From the NCBI GenBank assembly GCA_945889625.1, contig CAMDCE010000006.1, forward strand, positions 60,027 to 124,026: a stretch of DNA of 64,000 nucleotides, read 5' to 3'. Shown in pieces: positions 1 through 9,457 of the stretch (positions are counted from its first letter, which is position 1; every line of letters starts with the position of its first letter). The position numbers and the translations under genes were made by a program. The notes under the pieces were generated by a model, which was given only the letters and a program-made list of their open reading frames with translations, ran no database searches and was not told where the DNA came from. Source of the stretch: Asaia bogorensis (GTDB lineage: Bacteria > Pseudomonadota > Alphaproteobacteria > Reyranellales > Reyranellaceae).

Positions 1-909
1 CAGGCGTTTGCGGCCGTCGACGGCGAGCGGGTCGGTGAAGCCCAGCGCTTCGAAGAACTTCAGAAGTTGCGCGCGGGCGGCGGCCTCGTTCCAGTTGCGA
101 TCGGCCTTTATCATGGCGAGCAGCTCGTCGATCGCTTCCTGGCGTGCCCCTCCCGCCCAGTAGGCCAGCGCCAGATCGAGGCGGGTCTGGAAGTCCTTCG
201 GATTGGCGATGGCCTTGGCCTTGAGATCGTCGACAGGCCCCGCCGCCTTGGCTTGCTCGGCAAGATCGATCGCGGCTTGCGCGGTGATCACGTCGGCGTG
301 GGTCTTGTCCTTGGGCGGCACCTGGCCCAGCAGCTCCTTGGCCTGCTCCATGTCGCCGTTGTCGATCTGATAGCGCGCGAGGCCGGCCAGCGCCGTCACA
401 TTGGTCGGCTCGACGCCCAGGATCTCGCTGTAGATCTGCGCCGCCGTCGTGGTGTCGTTCTGCGCCATCGCTGCCTTGGCCTGCTCTAGCAGCTCGGCGA
501 GTTCATTGCCGGCACCGCCTGCCGCACCGCCGGCCGCCTGGACCAGCTTGTCGACGAAGGCCTGGACCTGGCTTTCGGGCACCGCACCCATGAAACCATC
601 GACCGGACGGCCGCCGAAAAAGGCATAAACCGCCGGGATCGACTGGATGCGCAGCTGTTGCGCCAGCATCTGGTTCTTGTCGATGTCGATCTTGACGAGC
701 TTCACCGCGCCCTTGGCGGCGCGCACGACCTTCTCGATGATCGGCTGCAGTGTCTTGCAGGGACCGCACCACGGCGCCCAGAAATCGACGATCACCGGCA
801 CCGTGCGCGAGGCTTCGAGCACATCCTTGGCGAACTTGTTCTGGTCGCTGTCCTTGACGAGATCGGCGGGGGCAGCCTGCGGTGCGGCGCCCTTCAGCAT
901 CGTTTCCAT
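1..909 (-). CDS. ybbN: Thioredoxin-fold/TPR co-chaperone, YbbN/CnoX-like (C-terminus runs off window)
   Basis: Minus-strand reading METMLKGAAPQAAPADLVKDSDQNKFAKDVLEASRTVPVIVDFWAPWCGPCKTLQPIIEKV; WCGPC motif followed by TPR-like helices. Open to window edge so absent from the ORF track. Confidence 0.85.
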   Translation of the reverse strand, partial: METMLKGAAPQAAPADLVKDSDQNKFAKDVLEASRTVPVIVDFWAPWCGPCKTLQPIIEKVVRAAKGAVKLVKIDIDKNQMLAQQLRIQSIPAVYAFFGGRPVDGFMGAVPESQVQAFVDKLVQAAGGAAGGAGNELAELLEQAKAAMAQNDTTTAAQIYSEILGVEPTNVTALAGLARYQIDNGDMEQAKELLGQVPPKDKTHADVITAQAAIDLAEQAKAAGPVDDLKAKAIANPKDFQTRLDLALAYWAGGARQEAIDELLAMIKADRNWNEAAARAQLLKFFEALGFTDPLAVDGRKRL

Positions 910-1018
910 GGGTCCTCGGGAGGGAGATTTCGGTTCGTCCGCAATGTGGCCCCCGCCCCCGCATGACGCAAGGGGGCGGGGGCTGCGCCGGCCTGGGGGG
1001 CCGGCGCGGGGGGACTAA

Positions 1019-2794
1019 TCAGCGGTCGTCGACCTTGGCGACGATGCGGTGAACCTGATCTGGCGTGAAAACCGGAACCGAGCAGGCGCCGTTGGCGCAG
1101 GCGAAGGCGGCGGCTTCGGGCATTTCCGGATAGTCGATGTCGGCCGCCGGCAGCGGCCCCTCACGGCGGTCGAACCACTCGATGCGCAGATACCGCGTCG
1201 GATAGGCGCGGGCAGCGGCATAGAGCGCCTGCGCCGCGGGATCGTCCTTGGCGCCGACGATCGTGACATGGGCGGGTTCGCGGCCAAGCTCACGGTCGGC
1301 GAGCAAGGCGCCTGGCACCACGAGATCGGCCTCGGCGAGCGCGATCAGATAGCGCATGCCGTGCTCGGCGGCGATGCGGAAGGCGGGTCGTGCGGTGCCG
1401 TGCGCCAGCAGATTGAACAGGCGCACGGCCGCCACGTTCTCGTCGAGCTGCTTCACCGGCTTGGCCAGCACGCCGCGCGCACCCGGATCGGGCTGGCGCA
1501 CCATATAGCCGCCGGCGGGATCGCGATGGTCGCGGGCGATGACCCCGGCCAGTTCGACGGCCACATCGAGATAGCGACGCTCGGCCGTGCTGCGATGGAG
1601 CGCGAGCGCTGCCTCGGCGACGCCGAGCGTGTCGCCGAGATGGGTGTCGTCGTCGGCTGCACGGGCGTGGCCGAAGCCGCCGTTCGGCGCGCGTCGGTTG
1701 GCGAGCGTCCAGTCGAAGGCACGGCGGGCGGCGTCGAGCAGATCGAGATCTGCCGTCACGTCATAGAGCGCAGCGAGGCTTGCGATCGCCCAGCCGTTCT
1801 CGCGGGCGTACGCGCTGCGGTCGATCGGCGGCTGTGCCCCGGCGCGACGGGCGGCATCGGTCTTGGCGTAGAAGACGTCGCCATGCTCGGCCGGGCCGGC
1901 ATCGGCATCCTGGCTGGTGTAGAAGGCGCCACTTGGTGCGCGCATGAAATCCATCAGCCAGCGGCTGACGTTACGCGCAGCGGCAAGGTCGGCGGGATCG
2001 CGGCCGATCTGGTAGGCCAGGACATAGGCGCGCAGGGCGTCGCGCTGGATGTTCAACAGCTTCTCGTAGTGCGGACCCGACCAGTCGAGCTTGTCGGAAT
2101 ACTGGAACATGCCGCCCCATACCGGATCGATCAGCCGCCGCGAGCCGGCCAGCGTCTTGGCCGAGATGTCGCGCCACACGCCGGGCTCGACGTTGCGTTG
2201 CAGCAAACGGCTACGTTCGAGTGCCCATTCGACGGTGTCGCCCTGGATGAAGCGGTGGGTGGTGCCGAAGCCGCCATGCTCCTTGTCGTAGCCTTGCAAC
2301 AGCAGTGCCTCGGTCCTGGCGCGACGCTCGGGAGAGAGCGCAACGGCAGTCAGATCGACCTCGGCGCCCATGCTGTAGGAGGGCAGAGCCGAGGGGTCTT
2401 CGATCACGGTGACCAGCAGCTTGGCGAACAGCTCGGGCGGGATGTAGCCGCGGCGCTTGAAGATCTCGTTGCCGTCCTTGTCGAGCATGATGGTGGCGGG
2501 CCAACCCCAGTTCTCGTAGCGGTAGGAGAGCGCCGGGTCGGCGTCCTGATCGACCCGCACTGGGATGAATTTCGCGAGGATCGACTTCTGGATGGCCGGG
2601 TCCTTGTAGGTCGTGCGCTCCATGACGTGGCACCAGTGGCACCACACCGCCGCCATATGCAGCAGGATGTACTTGTCCTCGCGGCCCGCACGGTCGAGCA
2701 GCGCGGGTTCCCACTTCTGCCAGGGCAGCGACGGCGCCTCGGCGTTTGCCGCGCCGGCAAACAGGATCAGGACAAGGGTGAGGAGGCGGCGCAT
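1019..2794 (-). CDS. Secreted DUF255 (YyaL/SPATA20-like) thioredoxin-domain protein
   Basis: N-terminal signal peptide (MRRLLTLVLILFAGAANA) then AAVWCHWCHVMERTTYKD motif and alpha-toroid-like C-terminal part. Confidence 0.8.
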   Translation of the reverse strand: MRRLLTLVLILFAGAANAEAPSLPWQKWEPALLDRAGREDKYILLHMAAVWCHWCHVMERTTYKDPAIQKSILAKFIPVRVDQDADPALSYRYENWGWPATIMLDKDGNEIFKRRGYIPPELFAKLLVTVIEDPSALPSYSMGAEVDLTAVALSPERRARTEALLLQGYDKEHGGFGTTHRFIQGDTVEWALERSRLLQRNVEPGVWRDISAKTLAGSRRLIDPVWGGMFQYSDKLDWSGPHYEKLLNIQRDALRAYVLAYQIGRDPADLAAARNVSRWLMDFMRAPSGAFYTSQDADAGPAEHGDVFYAKTDAARRAGAQPPIDRSAYARENGWAIASLAALYDVTADLDLLDAARRAFDWTLANRRAPNGGFGHARAADDDTHLGDTLGVAEAALALHRSTAERRYLDVAVELAGVIARDHRDPAGGYMVRQPDPGARGVLAKPVKQLDENVAAVRLFNLLAHGTARPAFRIAAEHGMRYLIALAEADLVVPGALLADRELGREPAHVTIVGAKDDPAAQALYAAARAYPTRYLRIEWFDRREGPLPAADIDYPEMPEAAAFACANGACSVPVFTPDQVHRIVAKVDDR

Positions 2795-2814
2795 GCCTCA
2801 TCTACGCAAGGCGC

Positions 2815-3147
2815 CTAACGGCGGATTTGGTACTTCATCAATTCGTTATCGAGCCGGCCGGCCAGGAACAGGCCGCACATGCGGTAGTCGCTGATCAACG
2901 ACCACAGCGGTGCCTCGAAGGTCGCAGGCCGGTTCTTTTCGATGAAGAAATGGCCGAACCAGGCCGGGCCGTAGCCCAGGAACGGCACGACCAGGAGCCA
3001 CCACCAGTCCTGGCTCGCCAGCGCCCAGACCAGCACGACAGCCGATCCTATGGTGCCGAAATAATGCACCGCCCGGGTCGAGGGCTTGGCGTGTTCGCCA
3101 AGATAGAACGGCCAGAAGTCGGCGTAGGTCTGGAAGCGCGCGGCCAT
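2815..3147 (-). CDS. Mpo1-like/DUF962 membrane protein
   Basis: 110 aa, FWPFYLGEHAKPSTRAVHYFGT and GYGPAWFGHFFIEKNRPATF motifs. Confidence 0.75.
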   Translation of the reverse strand: MAARFQTYADFWPFYLGEHAKPSTRAVHYFGTIGSAVVLVWALASQDWWWLLVVPFLGYGPAWFGHFFIEKNRPATFEAPLWSLISDYRMCGLFLAGRLDNELMKYQIRR

Positions 3148-3155
3148 TTCCTATT

Positions 3156-4364
3156 CTACCCCAAAGCGCCGGACTTTTTGAGGGCAGCGATGTCGGCCTC
3201 GCCGAGGCCAAGCTCGCGCAGGATCTCCTCGGAATGCTGGCCGATTGTCGCCGGTGGGCCCGATATGCGCGGCTTGGCGAAGCCCAGCCGGATGGGATTG
3301 TTGATCGTGCGCGGCACCTCGGGATTGGTCGTATCGGCGAAGATGCCGGCGTGCCTCGCCTGCTCGTCATCGACCACGTCGGCGGCGCGACCGACCACGC
3401 CGAAGGGAATGCCGGTCTTCGACAGGATGGCTTCCCACTCGGCGTAGGTCCGGGAGGCGAAGACCGGCATCAGCTCTTTCACCAGGTCGAGCGAACGCGC
3501 CTTGCGCTCCTCGCGATCGGTGAAGCGGGGATCGCTCGCGAGATTGGGCCGGCCGATAGCGGCACAGAGGGTCGGCCACAGCCGGTCGTCGCGCACGACC
3601 AGCAACTGCAGCCAGCGATCGTCCTGGGTGCGGTAGAGGTTGGTCAGCGCATTGCGCGGCTTGTCGGGTGGCTGGCGCGGCAGCAACTTGGCGCCGATCG
3701 CAGCGCCGGCCACCGTCGTGCCATTGGCCCAGGCGCCGTTGGCATAGAGCGACGTGCCGACCCAGCCGCCTTTGCCGGTCTGATCGCGCCGGCGCAGACC
3801 GAGCAGGATGGCGGCGACCAGGGTCATCGCCGTGGCGCGATCGCCCTGCGCCGGCAGCGACAGGCCGGGCGGGCCGCCTTCGTAGCGCGCAGCATCGAGA
3901 ATGCCGGAGCGGCCGAAATAGGCGGTGATGTCGAAACCCGGCCGGTCGCGGTCGGGGCCGGTCTCGCCGTAGCCGGTGAGCGAGCAATAGACGAGACGCG
4001 GATTGAGCGGCTCGACCTCTTCCCAGCCGAGCTTCAGCCGCTCGCGCGCCGGCGGCGGGAAGTTCACGATCATGACGTCGGCACGCCTGATCAGTTTCTC
4101 GAGGATCGGCCGGGCGCCGGCATTCTTGAGGTCGAGCGCCAGCGAGCGCTTGAGGCGGCCGTCGAGCTGCCAGGGGAAGTTCCGGTCGCTGCGCGGATAA
4201 TTGGCGCTCTTCCAGTTGTGGCGATGCGGATCGCCTTCGCCGGGCGGCTCGATCTTGATGACGTCGGCGCCGTAGTCAGCCAGCGCCACGGCCGCTGCAG
4301 GGGCTGCGATGAAGGAGCTGATGTCCAGTACCACCAGCCCGGCAAGCGGCAGCGGTTCGGTCAT
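3156..4364 (-). CDS. CaiB/BaiF family CoA-transferase (copy 1)
   Basis: PLAGLVVLDISSFIAAPAAAVALADYGADVIKIEPPGEGDPHR, SLTGYGETGPDRDRPGFD; family III CoA-transferase signatures. Confidence 0.9.
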   Translation of the reverse strand: MTEPLPLAGLVVLDISSFIAAPAAAVALADYGADVIKIEPPGEGDPHRHNWKSANYPRSDRNFPWQLDGRLKRSLALDLKNAGARPILEKLIRRADVMIVNFPPPARERLKLGWEEVEPLNPRLVYCSLTGYGETGPDRDRPGFDITAYFGRSGILDAARYEGGPPGLSLPAQGDRATAMTLVAAILLGLRRRDQTGKGGWVGTSLYANGAWANGTTVAGAAIGAKLLPRQPPDKPRNALTNLYRTQDDRWLQLLVVRDDRLWPTLCAAIGRPNLASDPRFTDREERKARSLDLVKELMPVFASRTYAEWEAILSKTGIPFGVVGRAADVVDDEQARHAGIFADTTNPEVPRTINNPIRLGFAKPRISGPPATIGQHSEEILRELGLGEADIAALKKSGALG

Positions 4365-5572
4365 CTCACGGCGCCGCTCGATTTCAGAGACGCCACTTCC
4401 TGGGCGCTGAGCCCGGCCTCGCGCAGGATCTCCTCGCTGTGTTCGCCGAGCGCCGGTGCCGGCTTGGCGATGCGCTGCTCGGCGAAACCGAGGCGGATGG
4501 GATTACTGAGCGTGCGCGGCATTTCGGGGATCGCCGTCTCGACGATGGCGCCGCAGGCAACGGCCTGATCGTCGTCCGGCACGTCCTGCGGCCGGCTGAT
4601 CACGCCGAAAGTCACTTCCTTCGCTGCGAGTGCCTGGCGCCAATGTTCATAGGGCTTCCTGGCGAAGGTCTCGCTGAGAATGGCGGCGAGCTCGGTGGAC
4701 CGGCTGCGGCGCTCGGGCTCGGTCGCAAAGCGCGGATCGTTGACCAGCGCGCCAAGGCCCATCGCCTCGCAGAGCGGCGCCCAGAGCTTGTCGGTGCGCA
4801 CGATGGTGAGCTGCAGCCAGCGGTCGTCGGCCGTGCGGTAGATGTTGCCCAGGGCCGATCGCGGCCGCTCGGGCGGCGGGCGGTGCTCGAGGAAGGCGCC
4901 GACCAGGGCGGCCTGGGCGATGACGCCGCACGACCACAGGCCGTTGCCGAGCAGCGAGGTACCGACCCACGATCCTTCGCCGGTCTTCATGCGATGGATC
5001 AGGGCCATCAGGACGGAGGAGACCAGCGCCATTGCCGTCGCGCGGTCGCCCTGTGCCGGGCCCGGCACGCCGGGCGGGCCGCCCTCGTAGCGCTGGGCCT
5101 CGAGCAAGCCCGAGCGCGCGAAGTAGGCCGTGGCGTCGAAGCCCGGCCGGTCGCGATCGGGGCCGCTCTCGCCGTAGCCGGTAAGCGAGGCATAGATCAT
5201 CTTCGGATTGACCCGCTTCACGTCGTCGTAGGCGAGCTTGAGCTTGTCGCGCACCGGCGGCGGGAAGTTGCAGATCAGGATGTCGGACCTTTCGATCAGC
5301 CGGTCGAGCGCGGCCCGGGCGTCGGCTTTCTTTAGATCGAGCACCAGCGAGCGCTTGTTGCGCGAATCCATCTGCCAGGGATAGTTGGTCTCGCTTTTCG
5401 GATAGTTCGATGAATCGTGCATGATCCTGCGGTTGGGATCGCCGTCCGGCCCTTCGATCTTGATCACGTCGGCGCCCCAGTCGCCCAGGACGACGGCCGC
5501 AGCCGGCGCTGCGATGAACGAACTGATATCCAGCACGCGCAGACCTGCCAGGGGCAGAGCGGACTCGGTCAT
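4361..5572 (-). CDS. CaiB/BaiF family CoA-transferase (copy 2)
   Basis: Paralog of the adjacent gene over the full length; 4-bp overlap. Confidence 0.9.
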   Translation of the reverse strand: MTESALPLAGLRVLDISSFIAAPAAAVVLGDWGADVIKIEGPDGDPNRRIMHDSSNYPKSETNYPWQMDSRNKRSLVLDLKKADARAALDRLIERSDILICNFPPPVRDKLKLAYDDVKRVNPKMIYASLTGYGESGPDRDRPGFDATAYFARSGLLEAQRYEGGPPGVPGPAQGDRATAMALVSSVLMALIHRMKTGEGSWVGTSLLGNGLWSCGVIAQAALVGAFLEHRPPPERPRSALGNIYRTADDRWLQLTIVRTDKLWAPLCEAMGLGALVNDPRFATEPERRSRSTELAAILSETFARKPYEHWRQALAAKEVTFGVISRPQDVPDDDQAVACGAIVETAIPEMPRTLSNPIRLGFAEQRIAKPAPALGEHSEEILREAGLSAQEVASLKSSGAVR

Positions 5573-5654
5573 TGTTGGCCCTCGAATACTCGTGGCCGAT
5601 TAAGGACGCGGGCCTCTGGCCTCCGTCAAGTCCGGCCGCTAGTGCGGCTTCCGG

Positions 5655-5685
5655 TCAAATGGAACCGCGGAGCGGTTCCATTTGA
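5655..5685. repeat. Perfect inverted repeat, 14-bp arms, 3-nt loop
   Basis: TCAAATGGAACCGC gga GCGGTTCCATTTGA. Confidence 0.9.
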
Positions 5686-5720
5686 CAGGAAACGCGTTGT
5701 ACGAAGCATTTCCTTCAATG

Positions 5721-5778
5721 GCATATTCCGCCCGGCTGATCGCGGCGCGTTTACGCGCCTCAGCCGGGCGGAATATGC
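5721..5778. repeat. Perfect inverted repeat, 19-bp arms, nested inner stem
   Basis: GCATATTCCGCCCGGCTGA ... TCAGCCGGGCGGAATATGC, loop contains GGCGCG-ttta-CGCGCC. Confidence 0.95.
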
Positions 5779-5813
5779 TCTAGCGTGTGTTCCGGCAGGC
5801 AGGGGGCGAGTCG

Positions 5814-7232
5814 ATGGCGGCGGGCAAGCGTAAACCCAATTTCCTGGTCGTCCTGATCGACGATCTCAGGTTCGACGAGCTCGGCATCTGCGGCCATCCC
5901 TACATGAAGACGCCGCACATCGACCGCGTCGGCCACGAGGGCGCGATGTTCACCTCGGCCTTCCATCCGACGCCGCTGTGCTCGCCCAACCGCGCCTCGA
6001 TCGTGACCGGCCAATATGCCAGCCGCCACGGCATCATCGACAATGTGGCGCGCGACGCGCACAGCCATCGCCTGCCCAACTATCACGTCATCCTGCAGCG
6101 CCTGGGCTACGAGACCGCCCATGTCGGCAAGTGGCACATGGGTAACTCGGGCGGACCGCGGCCGGGCTATGACCGGTGGGTGAGTTTCCCGGGCCACGGC
6201 TCGATTGTCGATCCGATCCTGAACATCGATGGCGATCAGCGGCAGTACAAAGGCTACATCACCGATCTTCTGAACGGGCACGCCGTCAATTTTCTGCGCA
6301 AGGATCGCGACAAGCCGTTCGCGCTCTTCTTCGCCCACAAGGCGGTGCATCCCGACGCCTACCAGGCAGCCGACGGCACGATCGATTTCACTGACGGCGG
6401 CTACCGGGCAGCGCCTCGTCACGCCGATCTCTACAAGGGCGAGCATTTCCCGCGCCGGCCCAATGCCCTGCCGCCGGCCGAGGTGGTGAAGGACAAGCCG
6501 GCCTGGAAGGAGGCCCATGAGCTGCGCGTCAACGAAGCCTCGCGCAAGCTGCTCGACGGCATCCTGGCCGGCACCGACGAGGAGATTAGGCTGCGTGCGG
6601 CCATGATGGCCTCGGTCGACGAGGGCATGGGCGAGGTCTTCCGGGTGCTGGAGGAGACCGGCCAGCTCGACGACACCTTCATCCTGTTCCTGGGCGACAA
6701 CGGCTATTTCTTCGGCGAGCACGGTCTGGGGCCGGAACGCCGCTTCGCCTACGAAGAGGGCATCAGATCGCCGTTCCTGGTGCGCTATCCTGCCTGGTTC
6801 AAGCCGGGAAGCCTCAACGACGATCTTGTGACCTCGCTCGACATCGCGCCCACTCTCGTTGATCTCGCCGGCGGCAAGGCCCAGGATCGCGAGACCATGC
6901 AGGGCCTGTCGCTCAGGCCCCTCTCTTCCAAATGGGCGGCCAAGGGTGCGCGACCCAAGGGCTGGCGGTCTTCGTTCATGTGCGAGTATTTCAGCGAGAA
7001 CGCCATGCCGTGGCTGATCGGCATGAGCTACAAGGCGATCCGCACGCGCCGCCACAAGTACATCCACTGGACGCAGAAATCGCTCGATGGCGTGGAGTGC
7101 GACGAACTCTATGACCTGAAGAACGATCCCTACGAAATGCATAATCTGATCAACAAGCGGGTTGAACGGGCGACGGTGGCGAGACTGCGCAGGCAGCTCG
7201 CCGCTTTGGTGGCCCAATCGGTCGGACTCTAG
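5814..7232 (+). CDS. Type I sulfatase family protein
   Basis: KPNFLVVLIDDLRFDELG, CSPNRASIVTGQYASRHG (C-x-P-x-R formylglycine site). ATG at 5814 preferred over GTG 5787. Confidence 0.88.
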   Translation: MAAGKRKPNFLVVLIDDLRFDELGICGHPYMKTPHIDRVGHEGAMFTSAFHPTPLCSPNRASIVTGQYASRHGIIDNVARDAHSHRLPNYHVILQRLGYETAHVGKWHMGNSGGPRPGYDRWVSFPGHGSIVDPILNIDGDQRQYKGYITDLLNGHAVNFLRKDRDKPFALFFAHKAVHPDAYQAADGTIDFTDGGYRAAPRHADLYKGEHFPRRPNALPPAEVVKDKPAWKEAHELRVNEASRKLLDGILAGTDEEIRLRAAMMASVDEGMGEVFRVLEETGQLDDTFILFLGDNGYFFGEHGLGPERRFAYEEGIRSPFLVRYPAWFKPGSLNDDLVTSLDIAPTLVDLAGGKAQDRETMQGLSLRPLSSKWAAKGARPKGWRSSFMCEYFSENAMPWLIGMSYKAIRTRRHKYIHWTQKSLDGVECDELYDLKNDPYEMHNLINKRVERATVARLRRQLAALVAQSVGL

Positions 7233-7243
7233 GGAGGCATGTC

Positions 7244-8215
7244 ATGAAGCTTTCGAGACGAGGTGTGCTGGCGGGCGCTTTGGCCGCGTCGGCAGGTACG
7301 GCAAAGGCCCAGGCCTGGCCCAGCCGCTCAATTCGCCTGATTTGCCCTTACGCGCCCGGCGCCACCGGCGACATCGGGGCCCGGCTGTACGGCGAGGAGC
7401 TCGGCAAGGCACTCGGCCAGACCGTGGTGGTCGACAACAAGACCGGCGCGGGTGGCACCGTTGCCATGGCCGAGATCGCGCGGTCGGTGCCGGACGGCTA
7501 TACGCTCAGCGTCATGGCGCAGGGTACGCTGGTCTACAACATGGGGCTCTACAAGACCCCGGGCTACGACCCGTTCAAGGACCTGGTCGTGCTGTCGATC
7601 AACTTCTCGGTGGCCAACGTGCTGGTCGTTCATCCGTCGAACCCGGCGAAGACCGTGGCGGATGTGGTCGCCCAGGCGAAGGCGAAGGGCGGCGAGTTCA
7701 CCTTTTCGTCGGGCGGCGTCGGCACCAGCCATCACATGTCGGGCGTGCTGCTCGAGATGCGCAGCGGCGCGAAGATGACTCACGTACCCTATCGCGCGAC
7801 GCCCGCCGCCATCCAGGCGGTCGTCAACGGCGAGGTGGCGATGGGCATGTTCAACATGCCGACCGTCGTCGGCCTGATCCGGGCGGGCAAGCTCAAGGCG
7901 CTCGCGGTGACCGGCGAGCGCCGGTCGGATCTGTTCCCCGAACTGCCGACCATGAAGGAGTCGGGCTTCAGCGATTTCGTGGTCGACACCTGGCTGGGCT
8001 TCTGCGCCCCGGCCGGCTTGCCCCAGCCGCTGGTCACGAGGCTCAATGCCGAGCTCAACCGCATCACCGAGCTGCCCGAGATGCGCAAGAAGTTCCTGGA
8101 GCAGGGCATGTCCGCTTGGCCGGCACGCACGCCCGAGCAGGCCTTGCAGTATGTGCGCGACGACTCGGCCTTCTGGCTGCCGATCATCAAGCAATCGGGC
8201 GCCACGGCAGGCTAA
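7244..8215 (+). CDS. Bug/TctC-family tripartite tricarboxylate transporter substrate-binding protein
   Basis: Signal peptide plus WPSRSIRLICPYAPGATGDIGARL and DTWLGFCAPAGLPQPLV motifs. Confidence 0.88.
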   Translation: MKLSRRGVLAGALAASAGTAKAQAWPSRSIRLICPYAPGATGDIGARLYGEELGKALGQTVVVDNKTGAGGTVAMAEIARSVPDGYTLSVMAQGTLVYNMGLYKTPGYDPFKDLVVLSINFSVANVLVVHPSNPAKTVADVVAQAKAKGGEFTFSSGGVGTSHHMSGVLLEMRSGAKMTHVPYRATPAAIQAVVNGEVAMGMFNMPTVVGLIRAGKLKALAVTGERRSDLFPELPTMKESGFSDFVVDTWLGFCAPAGLPQPLVTRLNAELNRITELPEMRKKFLEQGMSAWPARTPEQALQYVRDDSAFWLPIIKQSGATAG

Positions 8216-8312
8216 AGCGTGATGACTTTGGCATTTCGCGTCGGCCCAGCTCTCGCGGCAAAGCGGCGCCCGTGCTGGGCCGACGCGTGGGTCAACTGAA
8301 AGTCATCACGCT
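8216..8312 (-). repeat. Dispersed nested-palindrome element, copy A
   Basis: AGCGTGATGACTTT...AAAGTCATCACGCT outer arms and GCGTCGGCCCAGC...GCTGGGCCGACGC inner arms; inverse orientation relative to copies B and C. Confidence 0.9.
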
Positions 8313-8366
8313 CTAGACGGCGGCTTTCTTGCCAAAGGGTAGCGTTGCGCGTATTCCCCCGCCCCC

Positions 8367-9380
8367 ATGGGATACAGAGTCGCTGTCGTCGGCGCGACCG
8401 GCAATGTCGGTCGCGAAATGCTGCAGGTCTTGGCCGAGAGAAACTTCCCGGCCGATGATGTCGTTGCATTGGCTTCCGCCCGGTCGGTCGGCAAGCAGAC
8501 GTCGTTCGGTGAGAACACCGTTTTGAAAGTCCAGGACCTCGCCAAGTTCGACTTCAAGGGCATCGACATCGTGTTGAGCTCGCCGGGCGCCAAGGTGTCG
8601 GCCGAGCACAGTCCGCGTGCGGTCAAGGCCGGCGCCGTGGTGATCGACAACACCTCGTACTGGCGCATGGATCCCGACGTGCCGCTGGTCGTGCCCGAGG
8701 TCAACGCCAAGGCGATCGCCGGCTACAAGGGCCGCGGCATCATCGCCAATCCCAACTGCTCGACCATCCAGATGGTGGTGGCGTTGAAGCCGATCCACGA
8801 GGCCGCCGGCATCAAGCGCGTCGTGGTGTCGACCTATCAGTCGACCTCCGGCGCCGGCAAAGAGGGCATGGACGAGCTGTTGAACCAGACCAAGAGCTTC
8901 TTCGTGAACCAGACACTCGATCCCAAGAAGTTCACCAAGAACATCTCCTTCAACGTCATTCCCCACATCGACGTCTTCATGGATGACGGCTCGACCAAGG
9001 AAGAATGGAAGATGGTTGTCGAGACCAAGAAGATCCTCGATCCCAGAATCAAGGTGCATGCCACCTGCGTGCGCGTGCCGACCTTCATTGGCCATGCCGA
9101 GGCGATCAACCTCGAACTCGAACGGCCGCTCGACGAGCACGAGGCGCGCCGCGTGCTGGCGGCGGCTCCCGGCATCCTGGTGGTCGACCGGCGCGAGGCG
9201 GGCGGCTACGTGACGCCGCAGGAGGTCACCGGCCAGGACGCCGTGTTCGTGAGCCGTGTGCGCACCGACCCGACAGTCGAGAACGGTCTCGCGCTCTGGG
9301 TGGTGAGCGACAATCTGCGCAAAGGCGCGGCATTGAACGCCGTCCAAATCGCGGAAGAGCTGATCAAGGGCTACATCTAG
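8367..9380 (+). CDS. asd: Aspartate-semialdehyde dehydrogenase
   Basis: MGYRVAVVGATGNVGREMLQVL, NPNCSTIQMVVALKP active-site motif. Confidence 0.95.
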   Translation: MGYRVAVVGATGNVGREMLQVLAERNFPADDVVALASARSVGKQTSFGENTVLKVQDLAKFDFKGIDIVLSSPGAKVSAEHSPRAVKAGAVVIDNTSYWRMDPDVPLVVPEVNAKAIAGYKGRGIIANPNCSTIQMVVALKPIHEAAGIKRVVVSTYQSTSGAGKEGMDELLNQTKSFFVNQTLDPKKFTKNISFNVIPHIDVFMDDGSTKEEWKMVVETKKILDPRIKVHATCVRVPTFIGHAEAINLELERPLDEHEARRVLAAAPGILVVDRREAGGYVTPQEVTGQDAVFVSRVRTDPTVENGLALWVVSDNLRKGAALNAVQIAEELIKGYI

Positions 9381-9457
9381 TATCTCTATTCGGTTTAGCG
9401 CCGATAAGTATTTAATTACAGATGCTTAACGACAATATCTGATGTAATGTCAGAGAT

